This document shows, in pieces, positions 12,071-25,302 of a DNA stretch of 64,000 bases (position 1 is the first letter of the stretch; each line of letters opens with the position of its first letter). Under the pieces are notes generated by a model. The model was given only the letters and a program-made list of their open reading frames with translations. It had not been told where the DNA came from and did no database searches. Source of the stretch: Valencia hispanica (Eukaryota > Chordata > Actinopteri > Cyprinodontiformes > Valenciidae); contig OY747721.1 in assembly GCA_963556495.2 (NCBI GenBank), forward strand, positions 28,360,849 through 28,424,848. The letters run 5' to 3'. Position numbers and translations under genes: made by a program.

Positions 12071-12296
12071 CAGGATGCAGGTGCAGTAGTTTTTAAAGTC
12101 AGCCATCAAGACCTGATGTGTTTCTTGTTTTAGATGCTTCCCTTGTTCATCACACCAAATGAATATTTGATAAGTGGGCTTTTGCAGAACATGATTTGCT
12201 AAGAAAGGTAATTCAACCATTTAAATTGTCTGTGGAGCACGGAAACTCTAAACATGCATGAAACCAGTCCTTGATGACTGAGGTTAGGCACCGCTG
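12071..12296. mobile_element. small hAT-like MITE, degenerate
   Basis: Resembles the abundant teleost MITE whose consensus begins CAGGGGTGCCCAAC and ends GTTGGGCACCCCTG. The right end reads GGTTAGGCACCGCTG. The interior carries the characteristic words CATGCATG, TTAAATGGTTGAATTACC (minus strand) and TTGTTTTAGATGCTTCCC. The left end is more decayed. No clear 8-bp target duplication remains. Non-coding. Confidence 0.55.
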
Positions 12297-13724
12297 CTCT
12301 AGTGTAAATTAAAGGAATAAACCAGATCGTATGATGGAGCATCATTTCAAAGGCGCATCCAGATCATTTTAGGGTTTTCGCTTGATTCCTGTTGCTGCCA
12401 ATGCAATTTTAACCAAACTGATCAAAACAGTTCTGCACGCAGAAGGGATGGTCTGATTTAGAAGTAATTCGGTCCAGATGCAAAGCAATGATCAGGATGT
12501 AAACAATTCGATTTTTAGAACAGATCACATTGCTTAAGTGCTCGCATCATGAGTGAAATGATGGTGATTCATGTTTCTAATGCCAGGCATTCCAGCTCTC
12601 TGCAAATTGAATCATTTACATACCAAGTGCTGGTCTAGTGGACAAAACTGCATTGAAATTCTATCCTTCCTCCTGGGTGCCTAGCTTTTTTTTTTTCCAG
12701 CATGGTGAAATGTTCTTCTTTAATAGTCAGGCACTACCTCTTTCAGAAATGTGGGGACATCTTGGCATATTTGCAGAAATATAGTTCTCAAATATTTATT
12801 TATAATTGTGAAGCTGACCTCAGAGTCTGATCTTAATCTCATCCAGTGGGTGATTGGCAGAAAAAAATATTTTCATTTGTTAACTAATTGCATGCGAATT
12901 AGTCCAGAGTTAGTTCATTGCATCCTGTTTAGAGGCAACATTTGTCCCCTTTACCTTAAAAACAACTAATTTAGTTGATTACAATTTTTCCCCTTTCTGA
13001 TCACTTTTTATTAAACGTCACATGCTGACAAAGCTGCACTCAAACAAAATTGTTCACATATTAAAGAGGGATTCAGCGCACTTAAGTGTCTCACTGTTGA
13101 TCTTGTGTCCTTAGTTTGTTCTCAGCTCTGAGAGAGTCAGGGTGAGTTCAGCCAAGTTTGACTCATCAAACATTAAGCAGCAGGATTCCTGCGACCTGCC
13201 AGCTGTTCTGCTGCTGCTGTTTTCAGCTTTTTCCTTGAAGGCGACCTGCCTTCGCTTTATGCTCTTCTGCCTCTGCGTGAATGTCTTTTTTTTCTCCATT
13301 TCATCTTTTCCCCTGGTGGGAACTCAGTCATAACACGCCTGCTGTTCTTTGAAGCATTTCTTGACCTTTTAGTCTGGACACATCTTCTCCTGCAGAGAAT
13401 CTTGGGCTATAACTGGAGATGAAAGGTGTCTAAAAGGCTTAAACTAAAGCTTTTTGTCTGAACACTTCAGGTGAAGGAGTCTCCATGTGGCTCCAGTTTG
13501 ATGTTGGGAATGTAAACTCGTTTGAATGTAGTTTTCCTGAGGTGAATCCAGAACCATTGATGGACATCAAATCCATGTGATGATAGGAGTGTTTACTCTT
13601 TCTGCGAAATTTCTTTGAAGGATTATTTTTTTCTTAGAATAAAAGGTATTTAACTTTAATGTATCATTCGTTTTGTGAAATTCAATTTACATTAAAAAAT
13701 CGGGTTGTATAAATGTAAACATCT

Positions 13725-14170
13725 TTAAACTATTGCTTTTAATAATGACACCTCTGAGAATGTGAGAGCATCACATTTGTGCAGCAACCTCATCAGATTA
13801 GGCCAAAGATTTTCTTTTGGATTCAGTCCTGGGCTCGGGCCATTTGAACACGTTAATCTGCTTCTTGTTGACCTAGATGTGTTGGATTGTTGATATGCTG
13901 AAAAAGGTATTTCCCCTTCCACTTCAGGATTTTAGTTGAACTCTAAAGATTATGTGCCAACACTTACTGATCTTTAGAACAATTCATTATCTCTTCCAGT
14001 TTCATTAAGGGATCAAAGATGATTAGCTCCATGATGCTGCCATCACCATGCGTTACTGTTGGTAGGGTGTTCTTTTAATGATGTGTAGCGTTGTTTTGCT
14101 ATTAAACATACCTTTGCATCTCATGAAACCAGAGCAAATTTTCCCACATGCTTCGGGGCAGATTCAAATG
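13725..14170 (-). pseudogene. Tc1-type transposase remnant
   Basis: On the minus strand, the frame ending at 13725 contains GPSPGLNPKENLW, corresponding to the SPDLNPIENLW motif with the third catalytic acidic residue of Tc1 DDE transposases. It is preceded by a degenerate GDIPF/DNDPKHTS-like segment (EGEIPFSAYQQSNTS). Further right, around 14030-14150, the sequence resembles the antisense of the mid-transposase region (CATGATGCTGCCATCACCATG). Multiple frameshifts; terminal repeats not located. An old, dead copy. Confidence 0.65.
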
Positions 14171-15910
14171 AATTTGAATGAATTTAAAACTAAATTGAGG
14201 AAGAATTTCTAATGCTAAAATCCTGAATGCCTTACCTAAATGAGCAATAACAGCTGGATGGATTTGATTTTTCAAAACTGTAATCCATTCTGCAAATGTT
14301 TAAAGGCATTTGTTAGAACCATAGATGTGTACGGGTGAAAATGTGACGTGCAGTTTTGGCTGCCTCCTCTGTCATTCCTTGTCTCTAACAGTTTGAGCTA
14401 CCTTCTTAAAAGGAATAGCTCTTGGGAAGAGAGGTGAGTTGGGAGTTCTGTGCTTCCTTAGCTGTCAATGGGCAGAAAGACATGTTTAAGGTCTATGTTA
14501 ACTTGAACTGTGATTTTTAATTTACAGAGATGAGAGATGATCCTGGTGGTGTCAGGAAGTAGAAAATAGCACAGATGAAAGTGTAGCTGGTCTGAGGATT
14601 GTGTTTTACTGCTGGAAAGGAGCTTCATGGCTCTTTAGAGGCAGAGTTTTCCAATATGAAGTTTTTTTTTTAAATAAAAGCAAGTCAGTTTCAGTAGTGT
14701 GTTCATTTATGTTCTATCCTAATTAGAGCTGCCGATCTGAACAGAGGTGTCAGAGTTGGATGAAGACTTTTTAACTCTAAAGTGAGCTTTTTTCGATCAG
14801 TACTTTCATTTGTCTTTAATATTCATATAGAAATAATTATGGTTTGGGATTATATTGGTTTTACAAGATTTAACAGAATTGTAATTAAGTGATTGTGACT
14901 TTGCCATAAATACAAAACTCTAAGAATAAATGTATTCTTTAGAAAGGCACAGCATCCCCTTTTATTTACTTCCCCAAAAACTACCTTTAATTTTGGTTGG
15001 TATTTTTGCGTAAAACAAAACTTTGCAAATTATCTCTTTATAATTTCTTTACTAACTTTTTACTAACATTATCTTTATTGTAAAATTCAGGATTTCCATT
15101 ATTAACTTTTTTTGTATTGTAAATTTGGTCTGCGTTCCTGAGTTCCGTTTACTTTAGACTCCAGTATAAATATAGAAAACTGGAAGCAAAAAGTAGGTAA
15201 TGAAAGTTTGATAAGGATTTAACACCTAAAGCCTTGGTCTAGATAGAAGTAACTGAAACGTGATGCATAAAGGATGAGAGATTCTTAGCCAGGCAACAGC
15301 TGTAACTGTCCGGTGTTCAGAGGGTGGGTTTAGCTGTTGCTCACCAGTCGGCCTGCTATTTTTATACTATTGCTCAATAAAACAGGTGAATATTATGGTT
15401 CAATTTGAATAACATTGCATTTTGTGTCCTCCTTTGATTATAGCACCTTTTTGACTTTGTGGCTGTTAGTTTTTAGTTTCAGTGAAAACTAAATTTAGAG
15501 TAAATTGCAATTTTCTGTCATTAGATCCTCTGTTTGCAGCAATTAACTTCCACACTGAAGTCGTGTTTTGTGTTTGAGTAAGATATTTTTTCTTGCATTT
15601 TGCATTTTTAGGATGATATGCAGTGGATATTGGACACCTGTAATGTCATTTTGTTAGAAAGCCAAATTTTCATCTGATAAAATAAGATGGGACTTTGTTT
15701 CCAATTCATTTGTAAATCCTGCTTGATTTGGGTTGGCAGCTTGCTGGTAAAAAAAAAATGTCATGGTAAACTAAAACGATCATTTGAGCAATTTATGTAG
15801 TCACATCTTGACATGCTTTTTGGTTGTGAATGTTCAGTTGTGTTATTGTGCTCTGCTCTTTCTATTTTTCACTGAAAATCGAACAGTTTTATATGTAATT
15901 TACCGGAAAT
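14171..15910. other. unrecognised intronic sequence upstream of the exon
   Basis: AT-rich intron with no recognised repeat or gene. It becomes pyrimidine-rich as it approaches the exon. Confidence 0.5.
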
Positions 15911-15944
15911 ATTTTCTCACTCTTTTTCTCCTCTTCCTTTGCAG
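15911..15944 (+). other. splice acceptor of the grid1 exon
   Basis: A strong polypyrimidine tract (repeated CTCTTTTTCTCCTCTTCC) runs directly into TTTGCAG, with the AG at 15943-15944. Cutting here gives the frame that matches the receptor family, which fixes the exon start at 15945 rather than at the first in-frame ATG at 15956. Confidence 0.92.
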
Positions 15945-16229
15945 CCTGCGAGCTAATGAACCAGGGCATCCTGGCTTTGGTCACCTCTACTGGCTGCGCC
16001 TCGGCCAGCGCCCTGCAGTCCTTGACGGACGCCATGCACATCCCGCACCTCTACATCCAGAGGAACAGCGACGGCTCTCCAAGGACGGCCTGCCAGTTCA
16101 ACCCAAGCCCCGGGGGGCAGCGATACACGCTAGCAGCCCGGCCGCCCGTGCGCCTCAACAACGTCATGCTGACGTTGGTGGAAGAGCTGCGCTGGCAGAA
16201 GTTCATTGTCTTCTACGACATAGAGTATG
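15945..16229 (+). CDS. grid1: grid1 internal exon, GluD1 amino-terminal domain
   Basis: Internal exon of a delta-type ionotropic glutamate receptor, a postsynaptic membrane protein whose extracellular amino-terminal domain (ATD) binds cerebellin-neurexin complexes. The reading frame starts with the last two bases of an Ala codon, then CELMNQG, and stays open for about 95 codons to the first base of the next codon. Both flanking introns are therefore phase 1 and the 285-bp length is a multiple of three. Recognisable stretches include [40 protein letters not shown] and ELRWQKF. As I know the family, these fit GluD1 better than GluD2: VTSTGCASA and the NPSP segment are GluD1-like. The segment corresponds roughly to residues 80-174 of the human protein. 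Three cysteines are present; in delta-receptor ATDs equivalent cysteines form disulphides. The exon is GC-rich against AT-rich introns. A teleost may have grid1a and grid1b, which I cannot tell apart here. Confidence 0.95.
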
Positions 16230-16235
16230 GTAAGT
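16230..16235 (+). other. splice donor of the grid1 exon
   Basis: GTAAGT follows GAGTATG, a near-consensus vertebrate 5' splice site. The exon ends after the first base of a codon, consistent with the phase-1 junction before the conserved Asp-Ile-Arg of the next grid1 exon. Reading through gives a stop a few codons later. Confidence 0.92.
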
Positions 16236-19200
16236 GATAACCATATTTTTTCTATCTTGGAGGTAAAATTCAAAAGATTTGCTTTGGCAGACAAATCTAG
16301 GCCAAAATAAGTTTTATGTCAGTCAGAGGTTTTGCTTTTTAATCTGCTTTATCTGGACAATAAAAAATAAAATAAAATTAAAAGCCTTGTAAAGTCTATG
16401 AAAGGTGTGAGAAGTAAGTCCTGTCTGCAGACCACCTGTCCATGTCACTGTGATGGAATAACCCCCCCCGGACAAAACAGTTCTGTTTCACAAGACATGG
16501 ATTTAATGAAATATTCAGATTTGTTTAAATGTTCACCAATTTATGTCTCTATTTTCTTTCTACACTTTGCTGTTGTGTCCCCTACTATTTACATTTCTTA
16601 TATACTCAAACATTGGATATTAGTTTATTTATTTTAGTAATTTTTATTATTATTTTATAATAATCATTAAAATGCTCAAATCTCTCATTTCGTTTTTGTA
16701 TATTATTTTGGGAGTAATTGATTTTACACCAGCTGTTTACAATTGTTTTGTTTCTAATCCCTCTATCAACCAACTGACTGCATCATTTTACAATAAATCA
16801 TTAGTTATGAAGTTGTCTACTTGACAAATTGAGACATGATTGGTATGAAAGGTATTGTTGAAGACTGCTGCATCTTGAAAGAATTGCATACCAAATGGTG
16901 AAGGGGCAAAACGAGTGGCACTGTTTTTGTTGCAGTTCTTTTCTGAATCCTCGACAGGTCTGACCTGAGCATTCGCTTATGACAAAGTAATGGAAAAAGC
17001 CTCTGCATGAAGAAAAATGAGGGAGTTGTTGCATCTGTTGTACTGAAAGTGTAGACTCACAAAATGCGACAAGTCAACCTAAAATGGTGGACAAAGCTCT
17101 TTTTACATTTCTACAACCAACAAAAAACCCTTTTTTGCTTGTAAGTATGGATATATGGATACAAGTGTGCGAAATCTCTCAATTTAGCCACTGATGAGCC
17201 GCTGATCTTTATACCTGTGTCCAGCGGTCAGATGGCAGGATGTGTAGAAGCTTTCAGACTTGTTTATTCTGACAAGTTAAAACCCTCGTCTCTGAGAGGA
17301 TATGTCTGTCTTCCAAGTTTTCTATTCTCTCTCTGAGTCTGTATGTATTCAGTGTGACCCTTACTTTAACAAGTAAGCTATTTAAGCTTCAGTAAAACAG
17401 GAATTCATTTCGTCTTTAAATTTGTACAGAAAGACATATCTAGGAAAATCCTAGATTTTTTTCTCTCTCCAGTTCTTACAGTAGTTGATTAAAGTTGTTG
17501 GATCTGCCAATTTCTCATTTTAAAGGGTTAATGCTGTGCTAATCAGTCCGTCCAGTGCAGTAAAAACAATAAATTCTATTTAATGCAACTCCAACTGCCA
17601 AACAACAATATGAGAAAAGCACCATGTGGTGCAGTTAAATTCTTATTTTGTGATGTGCAAAAGGCCTCAACAGTCTTTCTGCTCCCCACAAAGTTCCGTA
17701 GCGCCCCCTTCAGAGTGCAGGGTTATGTTTTAGAAGATTTAAAAAAAAAATCTCCAAATTAGATTTCTATTCAGTGTGAAGGATCAAATAAAATCCATAA
17801 AAGTCCATCAGTGGACAATATACTCGAAGTATTGGTCTTAATAAAAGAATAAATATACATACACATAAACCTAGAATTATTCAAAACCCTGGCAGATGTG
17901 TGGTTAAAGTATTGTTTTAATTTTGCCAACATGTTTCCTCTGACTTGAAGCTATATTTACATTAGAGTGACCCAGCCAGAGGCCCAACTTGGATCTGTTA
18001 GAATCCGTGAAAGGAGCTGAAGATTAGGGTGATGGCAAGGAGGCCTTCCAACTTTGATCACCAAAGATAAATAGTCATAATACCTGAAGAAACATGCAAA
18101 AATATGCTTAGCAATTATAAGAAGGGTTTGATTGTTGAATTCCCCATAAATATTTTTGAACTTATTATTGAGCAAGGAATGAATAATTTTTGACACACCA
18201 ATCAAAGTTGTTTAACATTTACCTGTGAAAAATGAATGTAGAATTTCCTACAAACCAAACTTATAGTCTGCCAGGGGCATTGGTAATTTTAGGCGTAACT
18301 ATAAATTAGATTTTTTTTTTAAAGAAGAAAATGATATGACGTGCATTATTAAGACACAGCCTGAACATTCGTCTCTTCAGTGTTCGATATTATACTTGTG
18401 CTGCTGCTTGCAGGAATAGGGCATATACAGATGTCTGCTTTCTGCTGCACCTCCTGCTGAGTCTTTTTTTCCGATTTAGTCTGAGGAATCCTTTGGTTTG
18501 ATGAAACACATTTTGTTTGCTTGTGAAGGATGCCTGTTTCCTTGTTCAGTCTCAGCAGTTACGTTATGGTACCTTTGCCTCCTTTTGATGACTCACAAGC
18601 TTTTGTAGTCAGATGATGCAGCTCTGCTTGCAGAAACACACCGGAGTGTTTTCCCTCTGGCTGTGGAAGCCAGCTTTTAATTTGTTTGGAGTTTCCTGAC
18701 TGTAGTCTCTGTAACCATTCTTCTTTATTGTGATATAATAATGAAATCCTGTCATTTTGCATTAACTTTTATATCTGGAACATTGCATTCCACCTTATTT
18801 GTTAGCCTTTTTTCTTAACTTTGTTGTGAATTTACCTCATGTGTACTCTCATGGATTAGCTGAAAGCAAAATAATTGAAAAACCATTAGGAAAAAGCCCT
18901 AAGTGCCTCAATGATTTCCACTGTTTTCAGGCTAAGAGAGGTTGTTGCAGTGAAATTTCAGAGCCCGGTTCTCCTGTGTTTGTTTGGAATAGCTCACTTT
19001 GATTGCATCTTAATGAAATCACATTAGCCTTCATGGGTTCTTCGGTGTGATCAATAAGGGATGGTGGCAATTACAATATAGGGATATAGAGCAATGCAGG
19101 TGTTTAGCCTCTCAGATACTCTTATCCAGGCTGGGGGGATTTAAAACTAATGCATCAGAGCTAAATTAGAAATCTTAGAGCAATAAAATAAACAAATAGA

Positions 19201-22200
19201 AAATATGGTGAACTTTTTCACATAATATTAAAACCTTAGAATGTCTAGGTGCTCTAAAACAATGATCCCCAAATTTTTGGCCGCAAAATGCTGAAAGCCA
19301 CCACAATGGCATAGATTAAAATATATTGCTAAAACCTTTATAAGCTAATATGTGAATAAGCCAACTGACTGGATCAGCGTGAATATCAGTGGGCAACTCC
19401 CTCTGCTTTCAGTCAATTTCACATTAACATAAATTTTCCCATCATCAGTTGATCTAAGATGAGTAGATACGTTTTTTAAATTGCTTATAGGTATTCTCTT
19501 TATTTCTTCATTACAATATGCAGTGTCTGAGGGTGAATGCTCACCTTTCTCACATTTTTCTGAAGATATAGTTTTATTGATTAACTTCAGCAGGTGGGCT
19601 TTCGATGTCATTAGCAGCTGAATTTGGGCTACGATTTGTAGTCTCACCACTGGCCATTGGATAAAGATCTGAACTGCTGAATCAGAAGCTTTAAACTAGA
19701 TGGTAACTTTGTTTTCATCCTGAAAAAGCTGTAATTTCACTTTGTCTTAACAGAATAGAGAGAAATCTTGTACATTTGCATTTAATCAAGATAAATAACT
19801 TTTTTAACGTTTTGTGGCCTTTAGGTGACAGAACAGTCAATGTGTCTCTCAGCTGTTAATTTTTGTAAAGTAGAGAACAAAATCAGATCTGAACTATTTT
19901 GGCCCTTGTATTTCTCTTTGAATATCCTGTTCTTATAGTTTGTGCACCTCCTAAACTTGCAAGTAGTTTAATCTAGAAATCTTTGTACCACTTGAGAGAA
20001 TATTCTCACACTATAGTTTTAGATGAATTTGTTGGTTTGCAACAGCAAGTTTCATTTGCCACCAACTAGCAGTCATACTTTCAATTAATGGTTCCATTCA
20101 AATTCTAATATGAACGAAGGGGGGATTATACATTGCTTCTGAATATCCATACAGTATCGTGACATAAAATATTGCAATATATCGGTGTATTGACATTTTC
20201 TTAAATCCCAACTCGTTCAATATTTTCAATTTAAAGAAAAAAGTCAGCTGTTATGCAGCTAGAAAGGGTTAGTCATCAGCCAATCAGGGAGCTCATATAG
20301 ACCACAATGAGCAGAGTGAGACAGGGCTATATTGTTGTTTACTGCACCCTATATAGATTTGAGTTTTGAAGCACTTAATGCCAGCCGGTAGCATGCTATG
20401 GTATTTAGTTAAAATGAGGCCTGAGGCTACCAGCACTAGCTGGAGCATTGATCAGTAGTCACATCAACCACTATTAGCAGTTTGATGTATAGACACTTTG
20501 AACAATGAAACAAAAACATGCTGCTAAGAGAAACAATTACTTTTCAATATTCTCCTTTTTTTGTCTAATGATGCCGCTGTTTGAGGAAAGAAGTTGTAAA
20601 GTTAAAACTGTTAATGTTTTTATTTGCTGAACAAGTTTCTCTTAATTAGAATGAATTATGCTGCTATGTATCTCTTTGCCTTTATGATTTTAATTGGAGG
20701 GATTCAGGTGTGAAATTTTAAACCATATTCTGTTAAAAAAAAAAAGAAAAAAAAAAAGGTTTCATATATGTTGATAAAGAACCATGCGACTGCTGCAGCA
20801 CAGTGTGGAGTCCAAAAACAAGGTTTTTATGATGTATTTGTGCTCTCCCTGGTGAAGTGCTTTGCTGTGTGAGGGGAAAAGTTGTAAGAGATGCAGCAGA
20901 TGCAGGATCAGTTTTCCTTATGAGTGTTATCATGTTTCTGGTATCCCTGCTGAGCTGATCTCAGCTTTTATTACTCTGAGGTTTGTTACAGCTCTGTTTC
21001 TCTTCACATAATGATCCCTCCATTTTTTTTCCGAGGCTCAGGGAGTTTAACACAACAGTTATTGTGTTTTTGCTGTGAGATTATTGTGCAAAATAATGCA
21101 GCCTGCACCTTCGACGTAACGATCAAGCATCAAACGGCTATCAGTGGTAATACACAGGGTATGAGACACAGTATTCTAAATTTCCCTAAGAACCAAGCAC
21201 TTCAGTGAACATATCAAACATTTTATTTTTCATCGCGTTGCTCTCTGCTGCTTTTTTTTTTTTTTTGTGTTTGTGTTTGTGTTTTGCCAGCAGATAGCAT
21301 TTCTAATGTATATATGGGCTAACCATTGAACTGAAAGCTTTTTTTGTTGAAGATTTGATTAAGTCAAAAAATAAATTGAAAAGAGTCTAAAATGTGATTA
21401 AAATAAAATTTTCATGTTAAAAAAAGGGCAACAACGCTGAAACCAGAGTCTTTGGACAGATTTACCAAACGGTGTTCTCTGATGTCAGGCTGCCCTCCAG
21501 CTCTGATATGAACAAGTGTCAGTCAGTGTGATGAGAGCTTCGAAAAAACCTCTGATCCTGCTGGGTCAGCAGGGACTCTGTCAGAAAAGACACCACGGTC
21601 TGCATGAAGCTCAGAGTTTTATTGTGATGGCAGGTGGGGAACAAATGGACTGAATTGTCAGCCATCTGGGCAACTGATGACATTTTAAAGGATAAAATGC
21701 AATAAAACTGAGTTCTTATTGCTGTAAGTAGGAGATGTAAAGAAAGAGCAATATCTTATTATGGTATAACATATTAAATGTGTTTTATGATCCATTACTA
21801 GATGAATTTATAGTAAATTCTGACTTAGAAGTAGCAGTAATTTGTACGTTTTGAATCTGAATCAATAAAAAAAATTCTTACAGTACTTGGTCAACACTTT
21901 GAACGTGCTGGCACGTAAAAATACTACCCATAATTTACCGGTTAAAACAATGCGTTAATATATAATCTAATCATTTCTGATTCCGATGGCTTGCCATACA
22001 CACAGCCATAGGTGTCGCCATACCAAGGTCTGTGCCCCGGCAAACTCACACGCAGCAGGAGTGAATCATCAAGCAGTCCAAGAGAAGGTGATGAAACAGT
22101 TATCTAAATCAGATAAGATAGTTTGAGTGTCGTGGATGAGAATGATTATTTCTATTAATATCTCAAACTGTATATTTGGAAGCCATGCGAGGTATGGCGT

Positions 22201-25200
22201 GTTTCCTTTCAAAGTAGAAAAGATCTATTGATATCGGGTAGCAGCTATAGCAAACAGTATCAAAATAGTTGACATAAAAGCATTCCGGAGTATTTCAAAA
22301 CCTTGAAGAATCGAGTGCAGCAGCGAGAGGTAGAAATCGGATACAGGTGCAGGAGCACCAGCAGCGCTTACAAAGATCTTATATAAAGGAAGATGCCTCA
22401 CTCAAGTAAACAAGCAGACACATAGCAGGATGATGACAGTGGCTCAACTTTTCATCTTTGGAGTACAAAAACATACGTTCTGTTCACCGGTCTAGAACAT
22501 GGGTCTAGAAAATGTGTCACAAAAATGTCAGATTTGACCCAGAATTATGTAGCATACCACCAAAGAGACGTTAAAAAGACGACCACTGGGTCTACAGTAA
22601 ACATAAAAAAAGGTTGCAAACAAAATCGCATAATATGAGTTGAATTTGTTCTCATTGAAAAATGACTTAATTTTAACAGCACTGTTAGTCTGTTAATTTA
22701 CGAGAATATGCAACTTAATTTGAGGAAGTTCAACGGGATTTGAGGATTTTTGCTTTTATTTTGCTCCTAATGGATCTCATTTATGTTGTACACCGTGGCC
22801 AAGTGCTCCTCCTCGTGCACCTCCTCATCCTCCTTCCTATCTCAATAGCTGTCCTATTTCCTTTCACCACCCATAACCTCGCATAAGGGACTAGATTGAA
22901 CTTGTTCATAGGAGGTCTGACAATATTAAGAAAGAGCAGGACAGAGTTGGTGGTAGTGTGTATAGAAGCTTGGTTTGTGGTGCAAATCAGATTAATCTGG
23001 GGAAAAGTCCTGTTCACTTTTCTGCACTTGATATGGGCGTGCTATTTACAGTTGTTAACAGTTCTTTCAATTAATAAGGAATGTATTTTCTCCCTGATTT
23101 CATGTGCTTTCTGTTGCCACTGATAACTGTGCGGGGACATGTTATTTTTGACAAATTGGCACAGAGAATTCCCAGATCCTAGAAAACACCTGGATCGCAC
23201 CCTTTCAAAATAAGACAGGTCCCTTGAGCTCTGGTTGTCAGTCTGATTTGACTTATTTTCCTTTGTCATAGAGAGATAAATTTTTGTACAGAGATTTGGA
23301 CATACCACTTAAGTGCTTAACGAGAAACATCACCTGAGACTACTGACACAGTGGGGCAGCCACAGCATTGTATCTGATAATGCGAGCTGATGCAGCAATC
23401 AGCAGTGGGGGGGAATGTGTTAGTAAAATGTCCTCCACAATCGTGTGGAAAACATGTTCCCTTGTTGTCCAGTATGGAAGGAATAAATCATACAGAACTG
23501 ATTTTATTCTCTGTCTTGGGAACCACTGATCAGTCGGTCCAGCATGTGACACATTCCTTTCAAAGTTGATGGCCTGGTCAACACTCTTCTAATGTGTGTC
23601 TGGATTGCCACCCAGCAATAACAAAAGTGTCTTCCATTATCCATATGACATCATCAAAGACAAGAAATCATCAGCCAACACTTATTGTATTGGATTGTGC
23701 CGTCATGGGTTGGAGTTCTGTAGCCAGCTCATCACAATGGATGGCATGTCTGAGACAGAACCAAGGGGAAAATCTCCTGAAGTTTTTAAAAACATGAAAC
23801 AATACCACAGCAAATACGTATTGTTGGATGTGAATATCAGAATCACATCATAAAATGAAGCATAATAATTTGCTGTGTAAATAAAGCTTAATTTTTTCAT
23901 AAAAGTAATGGTTTTTCATTCAAACAATTTTCAGCTGGAGAAAAAAAAATAGTCTCTCTTCATGGTCTTAGTCAGGGTATATACAGAAATCAAAGTAATT
24001 GTGTAAAGACTCAAAATAATGCTGGTGAGGGTGTGGTTTTAATAATCTCTTGATGGCTAGTCCACATGGATGCACCACAAACTGAGATTTAAGAAAACCT
24101 TCCACTTTTTGGTCATGCAAAACTAAATATGAATATGTTAAATGTGAACAACAGCTGCAAACTCCGCAGAAAATATTTGCTTCAACTCAGTTAGTGTGGA
24201 CAGGACCAAAAACCCTCACTGCTTGTGGGCTTTTTTTCACCAAAATGATTCAAATGCTTGTCCAGAGCGTTTTTTTTTCTCAACCAGAGAACTGTCATTA
24301 TCAAAGTCACTTTTGGTAAATGTTTCATCCTTCTTCTGTTCTATTCAGAGATTTTGTGGAAAACAGATTTCTTTTTTCCTAGTTGTCTTGCAAACAGATA
24401 CTTACCACCTTAATTTAGTTTTAAACAATGAATGATGTTCGTGATTGCTTTACAGTCTCAAACAGCCGATCACTAATCTACAAAAGCATTCACTGAAAAA
24501 CAGGAGTTAACAAATTGTTCACAGTAGAAATTAGGAACACCACGTGGTGATATTGAGACCAACAGTTTTTTAGAAGAGTCAGAAATGAATGTGTGGGTAC
24601 GGCTCTATGCTGCTTTGATGAGTGATGTCAACATAAACTGCGAAGATGAGACAATCTGATGCCAAACCGACATTTTAATCATGTCTATAATTAGATGGCT
24701 CAAATATGAAACTCAGGGGTTTTAAACATAGCAAGCTTAACATTTTGATTGGTTGCTGGTCTTTTTGTGCCAGTCCCAAGCCCCTGTTGAATCCAGTGCT
24801 TTCTGCTGTCTCAACGTTCAACGTTTCTCCTGAGAAAAAAAAACTACAAGAAACTAGTTTACTGGTTCCAGAGCTTCCAGCAATGTGGAAGCACAATGTG
24901 CTACACCAGTTGCTAAACAGGTGAAAAATTAACAGCAGAGAAACATTAGCATATCTGCTTGATTTCAGGCTGCTAAAATACCTAATTCAGGATAAGACTA
25001 ATAAAAATGCTCAATTCCTTGTTATAGTTCGGAAAAACATATTTACTGTTATTTGACAACAGGGGTTTTAATATCTGTACAGACTTACAGGTTTTTCTGA
25101 CCTGTGGAAAGAAATCATCTAGGAGTTTGTTTTTAGGACTTAATTATGAAGCTCAACAATGATGCCTTCAAACTGCTTCTATTTGCTCATCATTAAGCCG

Positions 25201-25302
25201 ATGACAGTTGTGTTTCATGAATGAGTTAAATTGGAAAAGACATCCAGGTTGACCCAGGTTGAGACATCTGTGGGGCTCCCCTCTGATAAACAGGCATTTA
25301 AC
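16236..25302. other. unrecognised intronic sequence
   Basis: About 9 kb without confidently assignable elements. It holds homopolymer-rich spots (A-rich at 20733-20758, T-rich near 21250-21266). A stretch near 20140-20240 (ATATTGCAATATATCGGTGTATTG) resembles decayed hAT interiors but is too eroded to call. Open frames around 22781-23853 on both strands are under 90 codons and resemble nothing I know. Confidence 0.4.

Larger units (their letters stand above)
1..15944 (+). other. grid1 upstream intron (partial)
   Basis: Non-coding sequence 5' of the exon. I found no match to the preceding grid1 exon, which would encode the N-terminal ATD strand with the IGAIFEE-type motif, so the whole stretch is probably intron and the intron begins outside the window. 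It is AT-rich, with scattered transposon relics listed separately. Between those relics I see no supported gene. Confidence 0.8.

Noticed and set aside
15784..16233. 149-codon open frame overlapping the grid1 exon
   Set aside because: It is in a different frame from the conserved receptor sequence; it runs through the intron and splice acceptor and exists only because the exon is GC-rich.
19258..19310. Possible hAT end (AATGATCCCCAAATTTTTGG)
   Set aside because: Resembles a hAT terminus but no matching inverted end or duplication was found nearby.
22781..23853. Several adjacent short frames on both strands
   Set aside because: Considered as a possible exonised gene or old transposon, but no frame continues between them and no motif is recognisable.
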